Assembly (NCBI RefSeq): GCF_003634045.1
Contig: NZ_RBIM01000008.1
Location: forward strand, 1 to 64,000
DNA: 64,000 bases
Reading direction: 5' to 3'
Source of the DNA: Maricaulis maris
GTDB taxonomy: Bacteria; Pseudomonadota; Alphaproteobacteria; Caulobacterales; Maricaulaceae
Shown: one piece after another, positions 46,478-55,910 of the stretch
Numbering within the stretch: the stretch's first letter is position 1
Layout: every line of letters starts with the position of its first letter
The notes under the pieces: generated by a model
Databases searched by the model: none
Seen by the model: the letters and a program-made list of their open reading frames with translations, nothing else
What the model was told of the DNA's origin: nothing
Program-made: the position numbers and the translations under genes

Positions 46478-47725
46478 ATGCGCTATCGGACATATTGGGG
46501 TTGCTTGGTTCTCATCGGGGTCTTTGTCGCGTCGGCGTGGCAGGCGGCCGCTCAATCGGACGATTCGATCGAGGACTTGTTGGAGCGTGGCCGATATGCC
46601 AACGCGCTTCAGCAGGCGCATGACCTGTCGGCGACCGGGGATGCAGTGGCACGATCATGGCTGGCCCACATCTATCGGCAGGGACTGGGGGTGCCGCAGG
46701 ATCTCAGCCGGGCGATCGAGCTTGACCGGGCCTCGGCGGAAGCCGGCGTTGCGAGGTCACAGAACGCGCTCGGCCACTCATTGATCATGGGGTTGGGCGT
46801 TGAAGCCGACATCAGTGCCGGACAGGCCTGGCTCCATCGCGCCGCCCAGACGGGCGCGGCGCAATACGAATTTGACTACGCCCGAAGTTTGACGTCGGAA
46901 CTGGCGGACCCACCCGACTTCGTCGAGGCTGCCGTGTGGTATCAACGGGCCGCAGATCAGGGCTTCATCGAGGCGCAGACAAATCTCGGCATTCTGTACA
47001 TGACGGGTCAAGGTGTGTCGCAGGACGTCGACCGGGCTCGCGCCCTCTTTCTGGCGGCCGCCAACGCTGGCGACGCACAGGCCCAAAACAATCTGGGGCT
47101 TCTCCATGTTCGGGGAGAGGGCGTGCCCCGGGACTATGATGCCGCCTTCAACTGGTTCCGGTTGGCCGCTGAGCAGGACTTGCCGCAAGCGTTGCGAAAT
47201 CTCTCGGTTCTTTATGAAAGCGGTCAGGGTGCGCCTGTCGATGAGGAGCGGGCGCGCCGGCTTCTTGCAAGGGCCCGCGCGCTGGAGGGGGGCGCACTGG
47301 AGCCATTGCTGTCGATCATCGGCTTTCCGTTCGATCCGCGCCTGCATGAGCCCGACTGGGACATGGCGCCTGATAGCGCGGAGATCGCTGCCGTTTTGGG
47401 CGGTGATCCTGTTGCCGTGTATATTCAGGGGCAACGCTTCATGCGGGGGGGCAGCGAGCGTCAGGATTTTCGTTTGGCTTTTTCCTCATTCGAAGCCGCG
47501 GCACGCCACGGCATGAGCGGCGCAGAATTCAGCCTTTGCCTGCTTCATGCAAACGGGTGGGGGGCGCCGCAGAATTATCGATCCGCCTATGTGTGGTGTA
47601 GCTTGGCGGCTTATCGTGGTTATCCTGGCGCCGACGTGTTGCGGGACAATCTGGCGCTTCGAATGACGGCTGCGCAGATCGATGCCGCGCGGCGGGACAT
47701 CGCGCAAAGGTTGTCACAGGACTGA
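46478..47725 (+). CDS. Second Sel1-repeat exported protein
   Basis: 415 residues from the ATG at 46478, which gives a clean signal peptide (CLVLIGVFVASAWQAAA|QS). Sel1 repeats follow (ARSWLAHIYRQGLGVPQD, AQTNLGILYMTGQGVSQD, AQNNLGLLHVRGEGVPRD), with a non-repeat gap near 285-320 and two last repeats. A start at 46448 inside the previous gene lacks a ribosome-binding site. Likely last gene of the operon; paralogue of the preceding one. Confidence 0.83.
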   Translation: MRYRTYWGCLVLIGVFVASAWQAAAQSDDSIEDLLERGRYANALQQAHDLSATGDAVARSWLAHIYRQGLGVPQDLSRAIELDRASAEAGVARSQNALGHSLIMGLGVEADISAGQAWLHRAAQTGAAQYEFDYARSLTSELADPPDFVEAAVWYQRAADQGFIEAQTNLGILYMTGQGVSQDVDRARALFLAAANAGDAQAQNNLGLLHVRGEGVPRDYDAAFNWFRLAAEQDLPQALRNLSVLYESGQGAPVDEERARRLLARARALEGGALEPLLSIIGFPFDPRLHEPDWDMAPDSAEIAAVLGGDPVAVYIQGQRFMRGGSERQDFRLAFSSFEAAARHGMSGAEFSLCLLHANGWGAPQNYRSAYVWCSLAAYRGYPGADVLRDNLALRMTAAQIDAARRDIAQRLSQD

Positions 47726-47818
47726 GGCCGCGCCGTCGGTCGTCGTTTGAGCAATTTCGCGTGTGACGATTGTATACGGCGGGGGGGCAGTGTATCATTG
47801 TAGTTGAGGAGATCGTTC

Positions 47819-48277
47819 ATGCATCGAAACCGGGTTGCCCAGATCGTAGTAATGCTCAGCCTCGCGTTTGCTGTGCCGGTCGGCGGGGCTGCTGCGCAAG
47901 GGCTTTCGGCTGCATCGGACGTCGGCCTGTCGGCACGGTTTGCGGGAAGTCGGATCTATTTTGATGCTGATCCGACCTATTTCAACATTACCGTCTCCGT
48001 AAGTGGTCCGGATGGTTATCACGGACAGGTGTTTTCAGAGCGCCGGGCGCCAAGCTTTCGCTTGGCCGACTTCGGTGAGGTCGCGGACGGTGTTTACCGG
48101 TTTGAAGTGACCGCGGCGACGCAGGCGTTCGCGCGTCAAGCGGTGCGGGAGCCGAGTGGCTATAATGGGCGCGACTCCACAGCACAACGCCCGCGCGAGG
48201 GTGTGAGTTTTTCAGGAAATTTTCGGGTCGAGAACGGTCAAGTACTTGTTTTCGATAATGCAGATCAAGAGACGTAA
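47819..48277 (+). CDS. Exported protein of unknown function
   Basis: 152 residues, signal peptide to about residue 25 (VGGAAA|QG). GAGGAG lies 8 bases before the ATG. The mature part has a small beta-rich domain (YFNITVSVSGPDGYHGQVF, GVYRFEVTAATQ) resembling an Ig-like or appendage domain, and a low-complexity tail. It precedes the tail-fibre-like gene by 24 bases, so the two may be cotranscribed. No function assigned. Confidence 0.7.
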   Translation: MHRNRVAQIVVMLSLAFAVPVGGAAAQGLSAASDVGLSARFAGSRIYFDADPTYFNITVSVSGPDGYHGQVFSERRAPSFRLADFGEVADGVYRFEVTAATQAFARQAVREPSGYNGRDSTAQRPREGVSFSGNFRVENGQVLVFDNADQET

Positions 48278-48301
48278 TCCAGGCACCGGGGGCCTCACGC
48301 A

Positions 48302-49498
48302 ATGAAACATCTTCTTTCCGCAACAAGTGCAGCAGCTGTGTCGATGGCGCTCATGGCGATCGCCCCCAGTTCGGCTCGGGCGGACATTCAGCATCTTGAT
48401 GATGTCATCATCACGTTCAGCTTGTGCGTGGGCAATGACTGCGTGAATGGGGAAAGCTTCGGGTTTGATACGCTCCGTTTGAAGGAAAACAATCTCCGCA
48501 TTCATTTCGATGACACAAGTAGTTCGGCAAGCTTTCCTGCCAATGATTGGCGTATTGTTGTCAACGATAGCAATAATGGTGGAGGTTCCTATTTCGCCAT
48601 CGAAGATTCGACAGCCGGGCGGCAGGTATTCCGGGTAGATGCCGGTGCGCCGGCGAACTCGTTGCGTATCGACTCGGCTGGTGATGTCGGCATCGGCTCA
48701 TCCAATCCCGTCGTGGATCTCCATGTCGTGAGTGGAAACACGCCGACATTGCGCCTGGCGCAGGATGGATCAAGCGGTTTCACCCCACAGACATTCGATG
48801 TCGCAGCAAACGAAGCGAACTTTTTCATCCGCGATGTCACTAATGGCAGCGCGTTGGCATTCCGGATCCAGCCGGGTGCGGATGAAAACGCCCTCTTTAT
48901 CGCGTCTGACAATGATATCGGCCTGGGGACGAACAGCCCGCAAGCGGCGCTTCACCTTCGTCGAACCAACGCGACAGCAAGTATTCTTGTGGAAGAAACG
49001 AATGGGACGGCCGCGTCCCGGGGTCTTATGACCCTCCGGAATAATGGCACTGTCTACCTTGGGCTCGAGGATCTGTCGATCTCGGGCGGTGCCGATACGG
49101 GTCAGATCTGGAACCTGCAGAATGATACTGGCAGATTTCGCATCACGACCGCTCCAGGTGGTGCCGATGAGGTGGAGTTGGAACTCGATCATGACGGCAA
49201 TCTAACCATAGAAGGCGAGTTGGTAACGGCCGGCTCGTGTTCGATTGGTTGTGACCGTGTGTTCTCAGACGACTACGAACTGCTTGATATTAGCGAGCAT
49301 GCGGACCTGATGTTTCAGCTGGGGTATTTGCCGAATGTTGGGCCGACGCCTGAGGATGGTCCCTTCAATGTGACCGACAAGATGGGGCGTATGCTCAATG
49401 AATTGGAGCACGCGCATATTTATATTGCGCAGCAACAGTCGTTGATCGATCAGCTTTCCGTGCGTGTCGCGGCGCTTGAGGTGGCTGAAGCTCCCTAA
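48302..49498 (+). CDS. Exported tail-fibre-like beta-repeat protein
   Basis: 398 residues, signal peptide to about 27 (APSSARA|DI). Middle part has repeated phage-fibre-like motifs (RIDSAGDVGIGSSNPVVDLHV, LGTNSPQAALHLRR). The end (DDYELLDISEHADLM, LGYLPNVGP, LNELEHAHIYIAQQQSLIDQL) resembles the stem found before or instead of peptidase S74 domains in bacterial fibre proteins; no S74 catalytic domain is present, and the last 30 residues form a coiled coil, suggesting a trimer. May be a secreted adhesin or an appendage subunit, possibly a type II secretion substrate (inferred from position only). Confidence 0.75.
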   Translation: MKHLLSATSAAAVSMALMAIAPSSARADIQHLDDVIITFSLCVGNDCVNGESFGFDTLRLKENNLRIHFDDTSSSASFPANDWRIVVNDSNNGGGSYFAIEDSTAGRQVFRVDAGAPANSLRIDSAGDVGIGSSNPVVDLHVVSGNTPTLRLAQDGSSGFTPQTFDVAANEANFFIRDVTNGSALAFRIQPGADENALFIASDNDIGLGTNSPQAALHLRRTNATASILVEETNGTAASRGLMTLRNNGTVYLGLEDLSISGGADTGQIWNLQNDTGRFRITTAPGGADEVELELDHDGNLTIEGELVTAGSCSIGCDRVFSDDYELLDISEHADLMFQLGYLPNVGPTPEDGPFNVTDKMGRMLNELEHAHIYIAQQQSLIDQLSVRVAALEVAEAP

Positions 49499-49516
49499 AA
49501 GCGGTCCTTATGGACT

Positions 49517-49555
49517 AAAAAGGGGCCTGGCGCGTCAGCGCCAGGCCCCTTTTTC
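49517..49555. terminator. Bidirectional Rho-independent terminator
   Basis: A 13-bp perfect stem (49521-49533 with 49538-49550), loop GTCA, with A-run before and T-run after. Separates the convergent fibre-like and sulfotransferase genes. Confidence 0.92.
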
Positions 49556-49569
49556 TTGAGAATACTCGA

Positions 49570-50232
49570 CTAGGATGTGGCCCGTGACCAGTCGATACCG
49601 GTGGCGTCCAGAGACGGGCGAAACGCCCGATATATAAGTGAGCGCTGGTCCGGCGTGACTTGCTCGACCGTGACCAGCCGGTTTTGAGAATACGTTGATT
49701 TCGCGCGTGTGGTGAGCGTGAATCCTTCAATGCCGACCTGCGACAGGACGCGTGTCAGCTCTTTTTCAAGTTGGTCATATCGCAGGACTTCGTCGACGAT
49801 CAGGTGGCGTTTCCCGTCGCTGACGTCTGTATACCGCTCAATATCAATGGGAAATCGACCCTTTGCGAGGAAGTCTTCCCAACTGGCGGTGTAATGTCCG
49901 TCGGGGTTGTGAAGGGGTGAATTTCGAAGCATGTGAAACTGGCTGATGCATTTCGCAACAGGCTCGCGTTCCACACAAAATTTGAACATGCTGTCATAGG
50001 TATCTCGTCCGAGAAGGTCGCGAATTTTCTGTCCGGTCATATGGTTGTAGAATTGCTTTCTCCCGGAGGCATTGAGATAGTTTCTTGGCTGATGCTCGTC
50101 CTCTTCGGGGAGTATAGGGGTCACGATGGCATCCGGCCCAGCCACACGGCTGAGGTCGACTTCGATACTGGTTCCAGCCGTCTTCACTGTTTTGATGAAA
50201 ATGAAATTGTGGCGGAAGCTGATTATGGCCAT
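49570..50232 (-). CDS. Sulfotransferase family protein
   Basis: 220 residues. Opens with FIFIKTVKTAGTSIE, the 5'-phosphosulfate loop of PAPS-dependent sulfotransferases, and has FCVEREPVAKCISQ with Arg at the 3'-phosphate site. Size matches the short bacterial Sulfotransfer_2 group acting on glycans. Follows the methyltransferase on the same strand with an 8-base gap. With cysD, the cysN-cysC fusion and cysQ 5 kb away, it points to a sulfated surface glycan. Confidence 0.8.
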   Translation of the reverse strand: MAIISFRHNFIFIKTVKTAGTSIEVDLSRVAGPDAIVTPILPEEDEHQPRNYLNASGRKQFYNHMTGQKIRDLLGRDTYDSMFKFCVEREPVAKCISQFHMLRNSPLHNPDGHYTASWEDFLAKGRFPIDIERYTDVSDGKRHLIVDEVLRYDQLEKELTRVLSQVGIEGFTLTTRAKSTYSQNRLVTVEQVTPDQRSLIYRAFRPSLDATGIDWSRATS

Positions 50233-50240
50233 GAGCAACC

Positions 50241-51146
50241 CTATTCGATGTTGGGTACCGACAGCCCGGCGCGGGTGATTTCTTGATGTCTCGTGCGGCG
50301 ACCATACGCGTAGAGCCGGTCATGGGGTTCCGAGTAAAAAACACGGACGTCGTCAAAACCGGCTTCATAAAGCCATTCCTCAAGGCATTTTGCCGACGGC
50401 CAGAACCAAGCCCAGCCGCTCCGGTTCAGATCGTCCGCAGTGCCGCCGAAATGGCGTCCATTGCCCTTGAACCAGCACATGGATTGTTCATGCTGGATGC
50501 CTGCGCTCTCCACAAGAATATCGCCACCATCCTTCAGGCGGTTGAATAGCCTGCGCAGTCCGAGGACCGGGTCCGACAGATGATAGACGACGCCGGGTAC
50601 ATAGACGCAGTCAAACTTGCCCTCTTCCAGGTCATACAGGGACAAGGCGAGGCCCTCCACGTCGGGCAGTTCGAACACGCGACTCGCGAGGGCATGGGCT
50701 GTGTTGGCGTATTTGCGGACTTCATCAACCGCGACGACCTGAGTGGCGCCGAGCAATTTCAACATCAGGGTTGTGCCGCCCGTCCAACAGCCGATATCCA
50801 AAACGGATCGACCTTTGAAGAAGTCGTCGGGTAGTTCAAAGCCTTCAGTGAACTCCGAAATCAGCCGAACATGCCGGTCGCCCATCCGCCCCTTTACAAA
50901 CTGGTCGTCGCCAAAGCGGTGATTGTGACCCCAGCAATACTTGATCGACAGATCGCGCTGTCTTTCCGGAGATTGATAACCTTCTCCTTCCCAGTCGACG
51001 GTTCCAATCTGCGCCAGGAGGATATCCAGCTCGGCTTGTTGTTGTGGTGAGGTCACCGAAAAGGCCTCATCAAATTTGGCCTGCAGGGCTTGCATGCGCG
51101 CAGTGACGCGTTCGGCATAGCCTTCTTTCGGTTTGAAAACAGCCAT
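50241..51146 (-). CDS. SAM-dependent methyltransferase
   Basis: 301 residues. SAM motif I is VLDIGCWTGG at about 113-122, followed by the acidic VVAVDEVRKY and the YVPGVVYHLSDP segment, like CmoB/DUF1698 methyltransferases. GGGGGGAATCC precedes the ATG. Probably O-methylates a sugar or lipid-linked glycan made by the neighbouring transferases; substrate unknown. Confidence 0.82.
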   Translation of the reverse strand: MAVFKPKEGYAERVTARMQALQAKFDEAFSVTSPQQQAELDILLAQIGTVDWEGEGYQSPERQRDLSIKYCWGHNHRFGDDQFVKGRMGDRHVRLISEFTEGFELPDDFFKGRSVLDIGCWTGGTTLMLKLLGATQVVAVDEVRKYANTAHALASRVFELPDVEGLALSLYDLEEGKFDCVYVPGVVYHLSDPVLGLRRLFNRLKDGGDILVESAGIQHEQSMCWFKGNGRHFGGTADDLNRSGWAWFWPSAKCLEEWLYEAGFDDVRVFYSEPHDRLYAYGRRTRHQEITRAGLSVPNIE

Positions 51147-51375
51147 GGATTCCCCCCACGATTGGCGACAAGATTGTAAAGTGAACGCGCCGAACTCGCT
51201 GGAATTCGTGCCAGACTCTCAATCCATAACCCAAACATGTGACCGCTGTTGCTTCAAGGCGCAACGGCACGTTCTGAGTTGCTGGTGGTGGGCTGGTCCG
51301 CGTGGCGCGTCGGCATGGCGTGCCGCTTTCGTCGGACAGCACAAATCAGAAATACGGCCGCCGATCCCCGCTCGA

Positions 51376-52575
51376 TCAAGGACGCTTTTCGGACAGATCG
51401 TCGAGATAAAGCTCGGCAATGTGATGCCGATACGCGCTTTCGGCACGGCCTTTCTGGAGCTCTGCGACGGTTGTCAGGAGCGTTCGCACTATTCGGCGGA
51501 CCTTGATGGCGAGGCCCAGGGTCAGGCCGACCGAACCACTGATGCCGCCCGCCATCAGTATCCAAACGGCCTTGGTCGGGAAGGCCATCGCGGCGGCCGC
51601 ACAAATAGCAACGGCGATGATGCCAGCACAGAGAAAGCGCCAGTTTCGCTGGCCCACGCGTAACCACGGCTTCAAGCGGGGCGATGCCGGTGGCTCCGGT
51701 GCCTCCGGCTGGCGCGGCGCCTTGAGTGGTGTTTGCTTGCGAAGGCCGCGGCGCGTGATGGCCGGAGGATCGTGGCGAGCAAGGATTGTATGTAGTGCGG
51801 CGCGTTCGCTGGCTTCCAGCAAGCGAGGTGAGTGCGGTATCATGTTGTTGAACTTCGCGCGGAGCGCCGGGTCCAACTCGTCGAGTTCGCGTCTGAGCAC
51901 GGTATCGACTTCGCGCATATAGAGCGCACGACTGGTTTCCGAGCGCTGCCCTTCGCGAATCCGAAAACAGCCCAACATTGAGTCGACCGAGTAGAGTTCG
52001 GCTTGTCTGAAAAAGCGGGACCAAAGTTCGAAATCGTTGGCGACCTTGAAATCGGTGTCGAGGCGCCCGCCCGCCTGTTCCCACAGACTGCGGCGCCAGA
52101 ATGTAGACTCCTGCTGGATCCAGAGGTGGTCGCCGGCCAGGAAGCGAAGCTGCGACCATTTCTTGAGCGGGCCGACATAGGTCAGTTTGCCATCAAGGTC
52201 GCACGTCGTCGGCAGGCCGGTGATCCAAGCGACTTCCGGGTAGGTCGCGAAGATGCGGCCAACGATTGAAAGGCACCCGGGCATTAGAAGGTCGTCGGAA
52301 TTAATCCATCCCATGATATCGGCCCGCGACCCGGCGAAGCCCTTGTTCAGCGCGTCGGCATGGCCATTATCGGGCTCAATGATGACGGCGGATACTTGGT
52401 CGCGATAACGGTCCAGCACCTGGCGCGAATTATCAGTGCTTGCGCCGTCGACCAACACATATTCGAGGTTCTCATATTCTTGCTCGATGACCGACGCGAT
52501 GGTGTCTTCCAGAAAGTCCGCGCCATTGAAGTTGGGCGTAACGAGATGGATCGTGGGGAGTGTTGAGTTCGTCAT
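51376..52575 (-). CDS. Glycosyltransferase family 2 with C-terminal membrane anchor
   Basis: 399 residues from the ATG at 52575, which overlaps the end of the upstream glycosyltransferase gene (ATGA). GT-A domain: IHLVTPNFNGADFL, EYVLVDGASTDNS, IMGWINSDDLLMPG (DDxxxPG). The region after about 280 is basic and proline-rich, then two membrane helices (LCAGIIAVAICAAAAMAF, AVWILMAGGISGSVGLTL). Acts at the inner membrane, adding a sugar to a glycan intermediate. Confidence 0.87.
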   Translation of the reverse strand: MTNSTLPTIHLVTPNFNGADFLEDTIASVIEQEYENLEYVLVDGASTDNSRQVLDRYRDQVSAVIIEPDNGHADALNKGFAGSRADIMGWINSDDLLMPGCLSIVGRIFATYPEVAWITGLPTTCDLDGKLTYVGPLKKWSQLRFLAGDHLWIQQESTFWRRSLWEQAGGRLDTDFKVANDFELWSRFFRQAELYSVDSMLGCFRIREGQRSETSRALYMREVDTVLRRELDELDPALRAKFNNMIPHSPRLLEASERAALHTILARHDPPAITRRGLRKQTPLKAPRQPEAPEPPASPRLKPWLRVGQRNWRFLCAGIIAVAICAAAAMAFPTKAVWILMAGGISGSVGLTLGLAIKVRRIVRTLLTTVAELQKGRAESAYRHHIAELYLDDLSEKRP

Positions 52576-53324
52576 GCCGTTCGACGCCTGGATTGCAGCG
52601 TGTGGGCTGCGAGTGAAGCCGTGGACTTCAAGGCTGACCAATAGCCCGAATGACGACGAACCAAGTTGAAAACTTCCGCCAACCTCTTCGGTGAGACTGC
52701 CCCGGTTTTGGTGTCCCGACCAATATAAACTTCCGAATACGTCTGGTTTGTATGGAGAAATTTGGATCCGTTGCTGTAAAGGCGGACCCATAAATCCCAA
52801 TCCATCACATAGTGCAGCTTGCTGTTTATGCCGTGTACGGCGTCAAGCGCAGAGCGCCGTACAAAACATGACGGCTGCGAGATGATGTTGGACCGGTACA
52901 AGATATCCGAAATGTCACTGATCTGGTCGTGCCGGCCAATATGGTGTCCGTGCGCATCAATGAAATCAGAGTGCCCGTAGACGACATCGACGTCCGGATT
53001 GCTGTCGAGGAGGGCACGTGCATTTGCCAGGGCATTCGGCGTGAGACGATCATCGCCATTCAGCCAGAAAACAACCGACCCTTCGGTGCGGCGCCATCCC
53101 TCGTCGATCGCGGCTGCCTGCCCTTCGTCCGGGCCATGACGGCGATAGGCAAAATCCAAGCCGCAGCTGTTGGCAGCCTCGGCAACGCGCGGATCTCCCG
53201 AGGCATCGAGCAGGGCTAACTCCAGGTCGACATCTTGCGCAGCGAGGCTGTTAAAGGCGTGGGGGATGAAGTCATGCCAAGCGCCCAAGGGAATTGCCGC
53301 TGCAAAGGTCGTTGTCGAAGTCAT
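52572..53324 (-). CDS. Glycosyltransferase family 2, soluble
   Basis: 250 residues from the ATG at 53324. The glycosyltransferase fold is clear from VVFWLNGDDRLTPNALA (DD), VVYGHSDFIDAHG and HYVMDWDLWVRLYSNG (acid near WDLW). The usual N-terminal motif is weak (FAAAIPLGAWHDFIPHAFNSL). Coupled to the following transferase gene. Adds one residue of a surface glycan; donor unknown. Confidence 0.82.
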   Translation of the reverse strand: MTSTTTFAAAIPLGAWHDFIPHAFNSLAAQDVDLELALLDASGDPRVAEAANSCGLDFAYRRHGPDEGQAAAIDEGWRRTEGSVVFWLNGDDRLTPNALANARALLDSNPDVDVVYGHSDFIDAHGHHIGRHDQISDISDILYRSNIISQPSCFVRRSALDAVHGINSKLHYVMDWDLWVRLYSNGSKFLHTNQTYSEVYIGRDTKTGAVSPKRLAEVFNLVRRHSGYWSALKSTASLAAHTLQSRRRTA

Positions 53325-53649
53325 TGCCACAGCGTCTCTTGTGCGCAAGCAAAAGCTAACGAAGGCCTGACAAGACCTTCTTGAAAGATCGCGCCATCTC
53401 TACAACGAATTGGCGGTCAACCAAAGCGCGCAAACAGCGCATGACACGGGATGCGAAACCGGTTGGTCCGGTGCGCGGTGCGGTGTGTGAGGTGTGGTGG
53501 CCTTCGCGGCCGGGTGCCGGCGAGGCAAGGGCAGGATCTGACCGATACAGATGGGAAATGTTTCGTGATTTCAAAGCGTGGCGCGGTGCCATTATGTAGC
53601 TCGACAGATAGTTCTCGCCACCGCTTTGCCGCTTGGGAAGGTAGTTCCA
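53325..53649. other. Intergenic region between divergent glycan genes
   Basis: About 325 bases with no supported gene. An open frame on the minus strand (from about 53540) has a possible C-terminus FVVEMARSFKKVLSGLR but no recognisable domain and no start signal. No promoter consensus seen. Confidence 0.35.
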
Positions 53650-54783
53650 TTGCCCGATATGATCCCCTTTATTGACCTGAGTGCCCAACGCGCCCGCATA
53701 AAAGACCGAATTGATGCCGCTGTGATGAAAGTGCTCGACGAGGGGCGCTACATCCTGGGTCCGGAAGTCACCGAGTTGGAAGACAAGCTGGCAGAGTTTG
53801 CCGGCATGGGTCGCGCGCTGAGCTGCGCCAATGGCACCGACGCCATACTGATTCCGTTGATGGCCATGGGCATTGGTCGTGGCGATGCAGTCTTTGTTCC
53901 CAGTTTTACCTTCGCCGCCACAGCGGAAGTCGTTGTGCTGGCAGGTGCCACTCCGGTCTTCGTCGACATCGAACCGGATACTTACAATATGTCGGCGGCA
54001 AGCCTGTCAGAGGCGATTGAAGCGGTTCGGCAAGCAGGCGAACTCACGCCTCGCGCGGTGATCGCGGTGGACCTTTTCGGTCAGCCGGCAAACTATCCCG
54101 TGCTCGCTCCCATTGCCCGCGAGCATGGCCTCAAACTGATCTCGGACTGCGCCCAGGGCTTTGGCAGCACACTGGATGGCAAAGCCTCGCTGCATTGGGC
54201 TGATGTGTTGACCGTTTCCTTTTACCCGGCGAAGCCGTTGGGTGCCTATGGTGACGGCGGCGCCATCCTTTGCAAGGATGACGACCTCTACGCGACTATG
54301 AAGTCCGTACGTGTCCACGGCGAGGGGGTTTCGCGTTATGAATACGCCCGCATTGGCCTCAATTCGCGACTGGATACCATTCAGGCGGCAATTTTGTTGG
54401 CCAAGCTGGATGTGTTCGGTGAAGAGATCCGGATGCGGCAGGCGGTTGCTGACGCGTATGCAGCCGGGTTCGGCAATGCGGTGAAGCCGCCGCACATCAT
54501 CCCGGGAGCGCAATCGACCTGGGCCCAGTACACGATCGAGGTGAGTGACCGGGACGCGTTCCGGGCTTATCTCGCGGACCAGGGCGTCCCGACTGCGATC
54601 TACTATCCGATCCCGTTGCATATGCACGAACCCTACGCCGAATGCCCGCGTGCGCCCCGAGGTTTGCCGGCAACCGAGGCGGCAGCCTTGCGCGTGGTGT
54701 CGCTGCCCATGCATCCGGACATGCCGGGCAGTGACATTGACCGTGTAACCGGTGCCGTGACGGGCTTTGCTATTGATGATTGA
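53650..54783 (+). CDS. DegT/DnrJ/EryC1-family sugar aminotransferase
   Basis: 377 residues from a TTG at 53650, chosen because GGGAAGG lies 8 bases upstream (an ATG three codons later is too far). Landmarks: IPFIDLSAQ, SCANGTDAILI, PSFTFAATAEV, PVFVDIEPDTYNM, SDCAQGFG, and FYPAKPLGAYGDGG with PLP lysine 195. Makes an amino-deoxy sugar nucleotide from a keto-sugar; the closest types are WlbE/DesV-like. Complete, unlike the aminotransferase remnant at the left end of the window. Confidence 0.9.
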   Translation: MPDMIPFIDLSAQRARIKDRIDAAVMKVLDEGRYILGPEVTELEDKLAEFAGMGRALSCANGTDAILIPLMAMGIGRGDAVFVPSFTFAATAEVVVLAGATPVFVDIEPDTYNMSAASLSEAIEAVRQAGELTPRAVIAVDLFGQPANYPVLAPIAREHGLKLISDCAQGFGSTLDGKASLHWADVLTVSFYPAKPLGAYGDGGAILCKDDDLYATMKSVRVHGEGVSRYEYARIGLNSRLDTIQAAILLAKLDVFGEEIRMRQAVADAYAAGFGNAVKPPHIIPGAQSTWAQYTIEVSDRDAFRAYLADQGVPTAIYYPIPLHMHEPYAECPRAPRGLPATEAAALRVVSLPMHPDMPGSDIDRVTGAVTGFAIDD

Positions 54784-54935
54784 TAGGTGCGAGTGCGGTC
54801 TGGGCTTGGATTGCCCGACCGGGCGTATCATATAGCGCGGGAATGCTCTCGGTTGTCGGTGGCCAAAGGGCGTGTTTGTGTAGTCGGTGATGAGGAATTG
54901 GGCCCCTCAAGGTCGATCGAAAAGGAAGCTGGTAG

Positions 54936-55910
54936 GTGACAATCGACAGTTCCGAACAAATCGGGGCCTATGCGGCCCGGTTTGACGCAGGGCGTAGCTC
55001 TCGCGCTCGCCCCCTGTCCGCTCATTTGCGGAGATTGGAGGCCGAGAGTATCCATATCATGCGCGAAGTCGCGGCCGAGTTTTCCAATCCGGTCATGCTC
55101 TACTCGATCGGTAAGGACAGTGCCGTCATGCTGCACTTGGCGCTGAAGGCTTTCTATCCCTCGCGCCTGCCTTTTCCTCTCCAGCATGTCGATTCGACGT
55201 TTAAATTCCGAGAAATGATTGCTTTTCGTGACGCCATGACGACCGCGCTTGGCCTCGAATTGCGGGTTGAAATCAATGAGGACGGTCGGGTCCGGGGGAT
55301 CAACCCGTTCGACCACGGCTCGCAATTGCATACGCAGGTCATGAAGACCGAGGCGCTACGAAATGCCATGACACGGCACGGCTATGACGCTGCTTTCGGT
55401 GGTGCGCGCCGGGATGAGGAAAAATCGCGCGCCAAGGAGCGAATTTTCTCTTTCCGTGACAACAATCATGGCTGGGATCCCAAGAATCAGCGTCCTGAGC
55501 TTTGGCGAAACTACAACACTAAGATCAAACAGGGGGAATCGATCCGGGTTTTTCCACTCTCCAACTGGACCGAGTTGGATATCTGGCAATATATCCTGGA
55601 AGAGGACATTCCGATCGTGCCGCTCTATTTTGCGGCCGAGCGTCCGGTTGTGGAGCGGGATGGTCAACTGATCATGGTTGATGATGATCGCCTGCCGCTG
55701 AAGCCCGGCGAAACACCGACAGTGAAACAGGTGCGTTTCAGGACTCTTGGCTGCTATCCGTTGACCGGTGCGGTTGAGTCCGGCGCGAGCAATCTTGGCG
55801 AGATAGTTCTGGAAATGCTCACCGCGCGGACTTCCGAACGCTCAGGACGGCTGATCGATCATGACGAAGCCGGGTCGATGGAGAAGAAGAAGCGGGAGGG
55901 CTATTTCTGA
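54936..55910 (+). CDS. cysD: Sulfate adenylyltransferase small subunit CysD
   Basis: 324 residues, GTG start with AGGAAG upstream. PP-loop ATP pyrophosphatase motif [11 protein letters not shown] near 58-68, [33 protein letters not shown] and the C-terminal [14 protein letters not shown]. With CysN makes adenosine 5'-phosphosulfate from sulfate and ATP. The stop overlaps the next start (TGATGG). Confidence 0.95.
   Translation: MTIDSSEQIGAYAARFDAGRSSRARPLSAHLRRLEAESIHIMREVAAEFSNPVMLYSIGKDSAVMLHLALKAFYPSRLPFPLQHVDSTFKFREMIAFRDAMTTALGLELRVEINEDGRVRGINPFDHGSQLHTQVMKTEALRNAMTRHGYDAAFGGARRDEEKSRAKERIFSFRDNNHGWDPKNQRPELWRNYNTKIKQGESIRVFPLSNWTELDIWQYILEEDIPIVPLYFAAERPVVERDGQLIMVDDDRLPLKPGETPTVKQVRFRTLGCYPLTGAVESGASNLGEIVLEMLTARTSERSGRLIDHDEAGSMEKKKREGYF

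Noticed and set aside
53356-53688. 110-codon minus-strand frame before the second glycosyltransferase
   Set aside because: No domain, no start signal, and it overlaps the aminotransferase start; composition looks like chance, though its last 20 residues resemble a helix.
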